A stretch of 13,276 nt of DNA from an uncultured Collinsella sp. (lineage in GTDB: Bacteria; Actinomycetota; Coriobacteriia; Coriobacteriales; Coriobacteriaceae): assembly GCA_958348565.1 (NCBI GenBank), contig CATVZP010000052.1, positions 1 through 13,276 on the forward strand. Reading direction: 5' to 3'. The notes beneath the pieces are model-generated. The model made no database searches. It had not been told where the DNA came from and saw nothing but the letters and a program-made list of their open reading frames with translations. Both the position numbers and the translations under genes were made by a program. This document shows positions 1 through 5,646 of the stretch, in pieces (the first letter of the stretch is position 1; the number at the start of each line of letters is the position of its first letter).

Positions 1-547
1 GGAACATAAGCGCCAGGAACTGCGGGCGACGGTCGGGCGCGGTCTGCCCGCGCAGCGCTGCCTCGTGCTCGTCGTGGGCCTGGAAGTCCTTCATGTAGCC
101 CAGGGCGTACACGCAGATCAGGCTGCCGACGATGCCGACGGCAAGCACCATGATCACGCTCATGTAGTCCAGGTAGAGCGGCGTCGCCGTGACGGCTTCG
201 GCCGCGGGCAGCGTCATGGCTGCAAAGGCAACGGAGCCCACTAGCTGTACTACGCCGAGCACACCGGTAAGCGCGTTCCTATATTTGTACGCGTTGTACA
301 GGATAACGGCGCACAGAATTACGTCGATGACGGAGCTGATGATCGAGAGCACATGCGAGGTGCCGGGGGCAACCTCAAAGCTCTGCGGACCCGTGACAAA
401 AAACATGACGGCGACTACAACTGTCACCGCCATAATAATGCCGGAACCTATGAGCCCCACCGCATCGCGGGCGCGGTCACCGCGCGCAAGCAGCATGCCC
501 AGCGCCGGTACCAGCGGAAACAGGGTAAGGAAATACAGTAGCGTCAT
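1..547 (-). CDS. NuoL/HyfB-like proton-translocating membrane subunit, N-terminal part (runs off left edge)
   Basis: Reading the minus strand from the ATG at 547 gives an open frame of 182 codons that is still open at the window edge. The product starts with a hydrophobic segment (MTLLYFLTLFPLVPALGMLL) and has at least four further membrane segments. It then carries a stretch like the NuoL/MrpA/HyfB signature, LYLDYMSVIMVLAVGIVG followed by CVYALGYM, which in the family leads into the first transmembrane helices of the proton-pumping antiporter-like domain. Family knowledge: such subunits belong to complex I-like NADH dehydrogenases or group 4 [NiFe] hydrogenases in the cytoplasmic membrane. 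Which complex this one serves cannot be told without its neighbours. A GGGGGAG ribosome site lies 8 nt before the ATG. An upstream ATG at 552 reaches a stop after two codons. Confident in a membrane subunit, less so in the exact family. Confidence 0.72.
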   Translation of the reverse strand, partial: MTLLYFLTLFPLVPALGMLLARGDRARDAVGLIGSGIIMAVTVVVAVMFFVTGPQSFEVAPGTSHVLSIISSVIDVILCAVILYNAYKYRNALTGVLGVVQLVGSVAFAAMTLPAAEAVTATPLYLDYMSVIMVLAVGIVGSLICVYALGYMKDFQAHDEHEAALRGQTAPDRRPQFLALMF

Positions 548-692
548 ACCATCACTCCCCCATGCAAAAACGCTGCAATTGTTTAACGTTATAGCTCAAT
601 TGAGGAGCAACGGCGGCAGGTTTTCGGTCAACTGGGGAGTTTTAGGCGTACGGGGCAAGGGCACGTCCGCTTTGGAGCAGTGGGGCGGCAAG

Positions 693-715
693 AAAAATGC
701 GCCCCTGTGGGCGCA
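693..715 (-). terminator. Rho-independent terminator of the orphan OrfA-like gene
   Basis: Read on the minus strand, a 7-bp stem (698-704 with 709-715, GC-rich, 4-nt loop) is followed directly by five U residues (693-697). It begins 9 nt after the stop codon of the minus-strand HTH gene, as expected for an intrinsic terminator. Confidence 0.85.
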
Positions 716-723
716 CCCTCTTG

Positions 724-1104
724 CTACTCTGCCTGTTTAACGCGCGGCTTATCGATAAGCGCGTCGGCGCCGCCATCGCGATACTGGCGACACCAGGCCT
801 TGACCGAAGACTCGCTGGGAATCTTGTGCTTAATCATGGCTTCGCGAACCGTCAGGCCGTTTTCCAGGCGATCCTTTACCACGGCGAGCTTGACGTCGTA
901 CGAATAGGTGTGATGGCGAGCGCCCGCGTTGAGCACGGCGTCGGCGCCGCCCACGGCATATGCGCGGGCCCACTGACGAGCCGTGGCCTGGGGAATGCCA
1001 AGCTTTGCGGCGAGGGCGCGGTGACCGACCCCCTCTTGGAGGATCTCGACGGCACGCTGCCTAACCTCGGGCGCATGCGTGCGAGTCCTAGTTGCTTCCG
1101 ACAT
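724..1104 (-). CDS. Orphan IS150/IS3-type OrfA-like protein with two helix-turn-helix domains
   Basis: A 126-aa protein built of two similar halves. Residues about 14-50 and about 70-115 each read as a helix-turn-helix of the type found in IS3-family OrfA proteins such as InsJ of IS150. Both halves end in a matching motif, (A/C)R-x-Y-x-x-GGADA, so the two HTHs look like an internal duplication. No catalytic (DDE) OrfB reading frame follows on either strand, so this is not a complete insertion sequence. It has its own promoter-like sequence and terminator and no damage to the frame. The ATG at 1104 is preferred. A GTG at 1113 would also be in frame, but AAGAA lies directly against it, whereas AAGAAG is 12 nt before the ATG. 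It could be a left-over OrfA or a domesticated DNA-binding protein. Confidence 0.75.
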   Translation of the reverse strand: MSEATRTRTHAPEVRQRAVEILQEGVGHRALAAKLGIPQATARQWARAYAVGGADAVLNAGARHHTYSYDVKLAVVKDRLENGLTVREAMIKHKIPSESSVKAWCRQYRDGGADALIDKPRVKQAE

Positions 1105-1113
1105 ACCTGCCAC

Positions 1114-1436
1114 TTCTTAGCCTTAACCGTTAATCTGCTTTCTTACGTGCACGCTAGATAGTAGCATTTTGCTGTTTGCTCAAAGTAGTTAATTAAAATA
1201 GACGCGGCGTTATCTGGGCATTTGACACCTATTTACGACATTTCTTTATCGATTATTTACGCTGGTAGCTAGCTCGCAGCTAATCGTCATTCGTTTGCCA
1301 ACAAAATTGACATCTCTTTATGTCCTTTGGTCTAGAGGGAATAATTATTAACCCCTCCCCCAATAATTTTAAGCGGCCTGCAGGGCAGTGACGCCTCACT
1401 CCTCATGATTACCGCGCATTGCCATCCACCCGAGCA
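1114..1436. other. AT-rich intergenic stretch
   Basis: About 320 bp with no supported gene on either strand. It is markedly richer in A+T than its flanks. It contains the promoter of the OrfA-like gene at its left end and two plus-strand TTGACA hexamers (1222-1227 and 1307-1312). The first has TTTATC 17 bp downstream but no gene behind it. A small perfect palindrome, AATAATTATT, lies near 1340. I see no insertion-sequence ends that clearly pair across the OrfA-like gene. Confidence 0.5.
1155..1183 (-). promoter_or_regulatory. Candidate promoter of the orphan OrfA-like gene
   Basis: On the minus strand TTGAGC (1178-1183) and TATCTA (1155-1160) are 17 bp apart, about 50 bp before the start codon at 1104, within AT-rich sequence. 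The -35 is good and the -10 moderate. This is a sequence match only. Confidence 0.45.
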
Positions 1437-1479
1437 AAACAAAAAGGACGGGACCTGCTGCGCTTGCAGACCCCGCCCC
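1437..1479 (-). terminator. Rho-independent terminator of the flavin reductase gene
   Basis: Read on the minus strand, GGGCGGG (1472-1478) pairs with CCCGTCC (1446-1452), with one G-U pair. Between them is an inner CTGC/GCAG hairpin with an AAGC loop. The outer stem is followed directly by UUUUUGUUUUG (1435-1445). It lies about 70 bp after the stop codon of the reductase. A wider inverted repeat (GGACCTGC with GCAGGTCC, near 1451 and 1515) surrounds it and could add to the structure. Confidence 0.75.
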
Positions 1480-1551
1480 GGTTGACACCCGATGGGACGC
1501 AGTCGGGCGAGGCAGGTCCGTGCTGCCGCCCCGCCTGGCCGCGATGTTCAA

Positions 1552-3582
1552 CTACAGCTCGTTGGCCGCGTGATACGCCGTGCGAATGGCGCTCGCAATG
1601 TCGGCAGTGCGCTCGCCCGAGCAGTCGCCCACGCAGGTCACGGGCACCGTCACGCCGTCCAGGTCAAACGCGTTGGCCTTGGAGCCCACGGCCATCACCA
1701 CGTAATCGCAGGCGATCTTCACCGGCTCCTCGGCGCCGTCCTCGGTGGTGCGAATGGCCTCCACGCCCTCGTCGGTAATGGCGGTCAGGCGGGTCTTCAC
1801 GTGCTGCTCCACGTTGTGCTCTGCAAAGTCGCTCATAATCAGCGGCAGAATGGTCTCGGACTCGCCCGCGGCAATCTTGTCGAGCATCTCCACGATCGCC
1901 ACCTCGCAGCCGTGCTGCAGCAGGTACTCGGCAGTCTCGGTGCCCACCAGGCCGCCGCCAATGACAGCGACGCGGCCCGTAAGCTCCGCCTTGCCGGCCA
2001 GCACGTCCCAGCTCGAGACGACCTTCTCCGAGTCGGCACCCGGAACGGGGATAACCACGTCGTGCGCGCCCACGGCCACAATCGCGGCGTCGGCGGCGTT
2101 GAGGTCCTCAGCAGTAGCGGCATGGTTGAGCTCAACCTTCACGCCCAGGCCGGGCAGAATCTTCTCGTAATACTCGACCGAGCGCATGATCTCGTCCTTG
2201 CGCGGAGGCGCGGCCGCCAGCACAATCTGGCCGCCCAGATGATCGCTCGCCTCGTAGACGGTCACATCGTAGCCGCGCTTGGCCGCCACGCGTGCGGCCT
2301 CCAGGCCGGCAATACCGCCGCCCACCACGGCGATCTTCTTGTCGCCCTCGCCCGGCTTGATGGCGACGGTCGCCTCGTCGCCGTTCTCGGCGTTGAGCAC
2401 GCACGAGATGTACTTGCGGTTTTGAATCGCATCGACGCAGCCCTTGTTGCAGTTGAGGCACTCGCGGATGGGCTCACCCGTGGCAGCCTTCAGCGCAATG
2501 TCGGGGTCGCACATGAGCGAGCGGCCATAGGCGATGATGTCGGCCGCGCCGTCTTCCAGAATCTTCTCGCCGGCCTCGACCGAGATGACACGGCCCACGG
2601 TTGCCACCGGCACGGAGACCAGGGCCTTGACGCGCTCGGCCACGGGCAGCGTCCAGTTGTAGGGCATGGCGCCCATGGGCGGAATGGTGTCGCCCATGTT
2701 GCCGGTGTGGTTGGCCTGTGCAACCTGGATCATGTCGATGCCCGCGCCCTCGAGCAGCTTGGCGAACTCGCAGGCCTCGTCAGGCTGCAGGCCGCCCTTG
2801 CCGCGCGGCGTGCCGTCGGGGTTCTCCATGATCACGGGGAGCTTGTACTCCACCATCAGCTGCGGCGCGGCTTCCTTAATGGCAGCGACGACCTCGAGCG
2901 CGTAGCGAACGCGGTTCTCGAACGAGCCACCGTACTCGTCGGTGCGCTGGTTGAGGATGGCCGAGCACAGCGAACCCACCAGGCGATCGCCGTGGACCTC
3001 GATGGCGTCGATGCCGGCCTGCTGCGCACGGGCGGCCGAGGCAGCGATGGCTTCCTTGATCTGGGTGAGCTGTTCTACGCTTGCCTCGTTCACAAAGTGC
3101 TGCATGTCGTGGTGCAGCTTGGCGTAGGCCTGATTGCGGATCTCGTTGGACTCGGCCATCTTGGCGGCAAAGGTCTCCTCGTCGCCGGCGGCCTTGGCCT
3201 CCTGCGCGGCCTTGGCAGCGGCCATGGATCCCATGACCATGCGGCCGACACCGGGCACGTCATACTCGGGGTGGAACAGCTGCAGCGCGACCTTGGCGCT
3301 GTGCTTGTGGACGGCGTCGGCCAGTGCCTTAAACGTGGGGATCTGGGCGTCGGTCGCCAGCTTGGGCGTGGGGCTTGCGGTCATAACGGGAGCGACGTCG
3401 CCGATGACGATGTAGCTCACGCCGCCACGGGCCAGACGCTCATAAAAGGCCAGGCTGCGCTCGCCGATGGAACCGTCGCGCTCCTCGTAGCCGGTGGTCA
3501 GCGGCGGGAACATAATGCGGTTCTTGAGCTCAAGGGGGCCAACCGTAATGGGCTGGAGCAGCTTGGATGCAGGTGCGGTCAT
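1552..3582 (-). CDS. Old-yellow-enzyme/2,4-dienoyl-CoA reductase-type NADH:flavin oxidoreductase with [4Fe-4S], FMN and FAD domains
   Basis: The 676-aa product has the full layout of the 2,4-dienoyl-CoA reductase/enoate reductase family. An N-terminal FMN-binding barrel comes first (about 1-365), with the family motif YGGSFENR at 217-224. A four-cysteine cluster follows, C375-x2-C378-x3-C382-x11-C394, which in this family binds [4Fe-4S]. The C-terminal FAD/NAD(P) module has dinucleotide motifs GGGIAG (421-426) and GGGLVG (542-547). Known enzymes pass electrons from NAD(P)H through FAD and Fe-S to FMN and reduce an activated C=C bond. The substrate here is unknown; gut relatives act on enoates, bile acids or steroids. 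The segment EVHGDRLVGS stands where many relatives have HGYL, so the usual active-site tyrosine is absent. There is also an alanine-rich helical insertion around 118-150. The start at 3582 fits the ribosome site better than the ATG at 3588. It is monocistronic, with a terminator downstream. Confidence 0.9.
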   Translation of the reverse strand: MTAPASKLLQPITVGPLELKNRIMFPPLTTGYEERDGSIGERSLAFYERLARGGVSYIVIGDVAPVMTASPTPKLATDAQIPTFKALADAVHKHSAKVALQLFHPEYDVPGVGRMVMGSMAAAKAAQEAKAAGDEETFAAKMAESNEIRNQAYAKLHHDMQHFVNEASVEQLTQIKEAIAASAARAQQAGIDAIEVHGDRLVGSLCSAILNQRTDEYGGSFENRVRYALEVVAAIKEAAPQLMVEYKLPVIMENPDGTPRGKGGLQPDEACEFAKLLEGAGIDMIQVAQANHTGNMGDTIPPMGAMPYNWTLPVAERVKALVSVPVATVGRVISVEAGEKILEDGAADIIAYGRSLMCDPDIALKAATGEPIRECLNCNKGCVDAIQNRKYISCVLNAENGDEATVAIKPGEGDKKIAVVGGGIAGLEAARVAAKRGYDVTVYEASDHLGGQIVLAAAPPRKDEIMRSVEYYEKILPGLGVKVELNHAATAEDLNAADAAIVAVGAHDVVIPVPGADSEKVVSSWDVLAGKAELTGRVAVIGGGLVGTETAEYLLQHGCEVAIVEMLDKIAAGESETILPLIMSDFAEHNVEQHVKTRLTAITDEGVEAIRTTEDGAEEPVKIACDYVVMAVGSKANAFDLDGVTVPVTCVGDCSGERTADIASAIRTAYHAANEL

Positions 3583-3588
3583 GGACAT

Positions 3589-3595
3589 TCCTCTC
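3589..3595 (-). promoter_or_regulatory. Ribosome binding site that decides the flavin reductase start
   Basis: On the minus strand GAGAGGA lies 6 nt before the ATG at 3582 but touches the in-frame ATG at 3588. Normal spacing therefore favours the inner ATG, removing two residues (Met-Ser) from the longest reading. Confidence 0.6.
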
Positions 3596-3634
3596 TTGTA
3601 GGCGCGGCGGCGATGGTGCCGCGTAGTTGTCTAG

Positions 3635-3664
3635 AGGATATGGCATGGGGGCACAGCGGCGCAA
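3635..3664 (-). promoter_or_regulatory. Candidate promoter of the flavin reductase gene
   Basis: On the minus strand TTGCGC (3659-3664) and TATCCT (3635-3640) are 18 bp apart and about 50 bp upstream of the start codon. The match is moderate and the surroundings are GC-rich. It is the best pair I can see in this leader. Confidence 0.3.
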
Positions 3665-3720
3665 CGGAAATCGGCGAATATCAGGTGGCAGCAGGTGGAT
3701 GGGGCGGGACCGCCTGCCGG

Positions 3721-3941
3721 TTTGTCTCGATCTGTAACAGTTACGCGGCGAAACCGGGTCCTACTGTTACAGATCGAGACAAACGGGACCCGCCTGCTAG
3801 AAAATCTCAATCTGTAACAACAACTCGGCAAAAACCGTCCCTCGTGTTACAGATTAAGACAAACGGGACCCAACCCGCCGGTATATCTCGATCTGTAACA
3901 CCTAGCCGCCCAAATCGAGTCTAGATGTTACAGATTGAGAT
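3721..3941. repeat. Array of three inverted-repeat units, period about 80 bp
   Basis: Unit 1 has perfect 20-bp arms (3721-3740, TTTGTCTCGATCTGTAACAG, with 3764-3783) around a 23-nt loop. Unit 2 has 15-bp arms (3805-3819 with 3845-3859, one mismatch) and a 25-nt loop. Unit 3 has 16-bp arms (3885-3900 with 3926-3941, one mismatch) and a 25-nt loop. All six arms share the core ATCTGTAACA or its complement. The unit centres are about 80 and 81 bp apart. Units 1 and 2 are each followed by AAACGGGACCC, and unit 1 is preceded by a related GC-rich spacer. The loops also resemble one another (CGGC-AAA-CCG-type sequence in units 1 and 2). The array lies between the reductase gene and the end of the tRNA-Met gene and codes for no protein I can support. 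It could be a dispersed intergenic palindrome family, a set of protein-binding sites or a structured RNA. Confidence 0.9.
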
Positions 3942-3990
3942 TTTGTTTGAGGGGTTGGGAATTGGGCTGAGAAAACAGTCCCGGAATAAC

Positions 3991-4020
3991 AAAAAAGCTC
4001 GCCGGCTAGGCCGACGAGCT
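3991..4020 (-). terminator. Rho-independent terminator of the tRNA-Met gene
   Basis: On the minus strand an 11-bp stem with one G-U pair (3996-4006 with 4010-4020) and a 3-nt loop is followed by a run of U (3991-3996). It starts 10 nt after the tRNA 3' end. It belongs to the original chromosomal tRNA transcription unit and stays on the chromosomal side of the insertion. Confidence 0.9.
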
Positions 4021-4029
4021 GCAAGTTCT

Positions 4030-4078
4030 TGGTCGCGGGGGCAGGATTTGAACCTACGACCTCCGGGTTATGAGCCCG
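4030..4078 (-). tRNA. tRNA-Met(CAT) 3' fragment, left attachment site (attL)
   Basis: Read on the minus strand this is the 3' part of an elongator-type tRNA-Met. It contains the 3' strand and most of the 5' strand of the anticodon stem, anticodon loop CTCATAA (anticodon CAT at 4070-4072) and AGGTC variable loop. The T arm is GTAGG-TTCAAAT-CCTGC (4041-4057), then the 3' acceptor strand CCCCGCG, discriminator A and encoded CCA (4030-4032). The match stops at tRNA position 28: the next base gives A27 opposite G43, and no D arm or 5' acceptor strand (expected CGCGGGG) follows. The gene is thus cut inside the anticodon stem. The integrase next door and the orientation fit insertion into the tRNA 3' half. 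The intact gene should be restored at the other end of the element, outside the window. Confidence 0.88.
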
Positions 4079-4090
4079 TAGTTTCTAAAC

Positions 4091-4120
4091 TTGTTGACAC
4101 TCTTTGAGACTGTTTGACAC
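4091..4120 (+). repeat. Three tandem 10-bp repeats next to attL (candidate integrase or directionality-factor sites)
   Basis: TTGTTGACAC, TCTTTGAGAC and TGTTTGACAC follow each other without a gap (4091-4100, 4101-4110, 4111-4120), consensus T-N-K-TTGA-S-AC. The 10-bp period puts each copy on the same face of the helix. The repeat begins 12 bp inside the element from the tRNA junction, where arm-type or accessory-factor sites of tyrosine integrases are usually found. The function is inferred from position. Confidence 0.6.
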
Positions 4121-4141
4121 CGCTATATAGGCAGGTAGATA
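4114..4141 (+). promoter_or_regulatory. Candidate integrase promoter overlapping the att-proximal repeats
   Basis: A consensus TTGACA (4114-4119), part of the third 10-bp repeat, is followed 16 bp later by TAGATA (4136-4141) in AT-rich sequence. If used, transcription would start about 200 nt before the integrase ATG, leaving a long leader that holds the 25-bp inverted repeat. A protein bound at the repeats would then block the promoter. Sequence match only. Confidence 0.35.
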
Positions 4142-4222
4142 TACATTTCTTTCAAAAACACCAAATAGCGGTTCTGTTCGATTTCGACCAAAATTCGACC
4201 ACTGAAATCTTGACTTTCGCCA

Positions 4223-4309
4223 CTGCGTGGCATACGCTCGGAGCAGCGCACCCGAAGCGCCCGCTTCACGGGCCGCACGGGCGTGCTGCTCCGAGCGTAT
4301 GCCACGCAG
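4223..4309. repeat. Perfect 25-bp inverted repeat in the integrase leader
   Basis: The arms 4223-4247 and 4285-4309 are exact reverse complements over 25 bp (begin CTGCGTGGCATACG). The 37-nt spacer contains a second small hairpin, GAAGCG-CC-CGCTTC (4254-4267). No run of T follows on either strand, so it is not a plain intrinsic terminator. It sits 43 bp before the integrase start. The triplet CCA is found directly outside both arms (4220-4222 and 4310-4312), which could be a short target duplication if the 87-bp unit is a miniature mobile element. Confidence 0.85.
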
Positions 4310-4352
4310 CCATGGAGTCACATTCGTATTCATTTGACCAAAGGATCGGCGC

Positions 4353-5645
4353 ATGAGCAGGCCTCTTGTCGTTGGTAAGGGAAGCGCCCTTAAAAGCAAG
4401 ACGCAGAAAAACGTGTACTATATCAGGCACAACATGGGCAAAGACCCCATTACCGGCAAATATAGGTACTCACCTCGCCGAAAGGTCTACGCAAAGAACA
4501 AGTCGGAATTGAGAGCCGAGCTCGAAGCATATAAGGCTGAGCTCAATAGCGGACTCACCATCAAAGACCCCGATAAGACCGTTTATCAGTACACCAAAGA
4601 GTTCCACAAAGATCGCGTGGACGCCGAGACCATCAGCCCGCTTGCCCTTGACCGCGAAGAGCTTGAAGTTAAGGAAATACAGGAGCTTTTCGGCAATTAT
4701 CCCGTAAAAGACCTGAGGCCCCACATAATAAACGCCGGCTATGCTGAAGCCCGCAAAAGTGGAAGATTCTCCGAATCTGAGCTGCATAAAATCAGTGTAA
4801 AACTGAATCAGATTATGAAGGCCGCCATGCTTGACGACCTGATTGTCAAGAACCCCTGCGCCGGCACCGTCATCCCGCGGCCCAAAGGAAAAGAGAGGCA
4901 GGCTCTTTCCCTCGATGAAGCCCGGAGGCTTCTCTCCCTCCTCCTTTCACAGGAGATGGACTCCCACAGAATAGGCACCCTCTTGTTGCTCGATACCGGC
5001 ATGCGCCGCGGAGAGATGCTCGGACTCAGATGGGGCGACGTCCATTTTGGCGACGGCTATGTCCGCATCGACGGACAGTATGCCGCCGACAAGCTGGTCA
5101 GAGACCCAAAGAGCTCAACGGGGAAAAGGTCCGTCTCTTTGAGCCCGCTTGCACTCGAGAGGCTCGCCGCCTGGCGCGAGCTTCAGCGCACGCTTCTCGC
5201 CGAAGTCGACCTCGAACAGGCTTCCAGCACCCCGATTGTGCACACATTAGTCGATCCCCAAAGAAACACGAGGGCAAAAACTAAAGATGACGAAAAAGGA
5301 AAGAGGGGGCCAATCGCCATCGCGCACATGGACCCAAACTGCTTTTCGCGATGGTTCCGCGAATGGTGCTCGGACTATGGCTTTGGGCAGTTCAGAGAAA
5401 TCACGCACTACATCGAGCGAGACGGAAAGATGTACGCTCGAGGTACAAAGTACTCCGGCCTGACCCCGCATATGCTCAGGCACACGCAGGCGACGTTGCT
5501 GATCGGAGAGAACGTCGACATCAAAACCGTCAGCAGCCGCCTCGGGCACAGCACCGTCAAGCTCACGCTAGACACCTATGCACACGCAATTGCCGCCAAG
5601 GACCAGGCAGCCGCCAACACGATCGGCAACTTGCTTTCAAATTAA
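4353..5645 (+). CDS. Tyrosine-type site-specific integrase of the element
   Basis: A 430-aa protein with the phage/ICE integrase layout. An N-terminal arm-binding region (about 15-60, basic with aromatic residues) is followed by a SAM-like core-binding domain (about 72-170) and the catalytic domain. Catalytic residues can be placed at R218 (TGMRRGE), K253 (DPKSSTGKR), H373 and R376 (HMLRH), H399 (RLGHS) and Y409 (LDTYAH), so all are present and the enzyme should be active. It would recombine the element's attP with the tRNA-Met attB. Start: AAAGGAT lies 7 nt before the ATG at 4353. The gene reads away from the attachment site, the usual arrangement for tRNA-inserted elements. An insertion around 300-320, rich in charged residues, lies between the K and H motifs. 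The stop is 1 bp from that of the convergent 476-aa gene. Its base composition is lower in GC than that of the mobilization genes. Confidence 0.95.
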   Translation: MSRPLVVGKGSALKSKTQKNVYYIRHNMGKDPITGKYRYSPRRKVYAKNKSELRAELEAYKAELNSGLTIKDPDKTVYQYTKEFHKDRVDAETISPLALDREELEVKEIQELFGNYPVKDLRPHIINAGYAEARKSGRFSESELHKISVKLNQIMKAAMLDDLIVKNPCAGTVIPRPKGKERQALSLDEARRLLSLLLSQEMDSHRIGTLLLLDTGMRRGEMLGLRWGDVHFGDGYVRIDGQYAADKLVRDPKSSTGKRSVSLSPLALERLAAWRELQRTLLAEVDLEQASSTPIVHTLVDPQRNTRAKTKDDEKGKRGPIAIAHMDPNCFSRWFREWCSDYGFGQFREITHYIERDGKMYARGTKYSGLTPHMLRHTQATLLIGENVDIKTVSSRLGHSTVKLTLDTYAHAIAAKDQAAANTIGNLLSN

Positions 5646-5646
5646 A

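Noticed and set aside
578..605. Pair of CAATTG palindromes upstream of the NuoL/HyfB-like gene as an operator or promoter
   Set aside because: The arms are short and I could not place a convincing -35/-10 pair at normal spacing on the minus strand.
1222..1250. Plus-strand promoter TTGACA-17-TTTATC
   Set aside because: There is no plus-strand gene or RNA structure downstream before the convergent terminator, and the region is AT-rich enough for a chance match.
1492..3924. An 810-codon open frame on the plus strand opposite the flavin reductase
   Set aside because: It is an antisense shadow of a GC-rich gene: low-complexity His/Leu/Gly/Ala-rich product, no ribosome site, and it runs through the palindrome array.
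3721..3941. CRISPR array
   Set aside because: The units are long palindromes whose loops resemble each other, with only three copies, and the sequences between them are not unique spacers of constant length. No cas genes are in the window.
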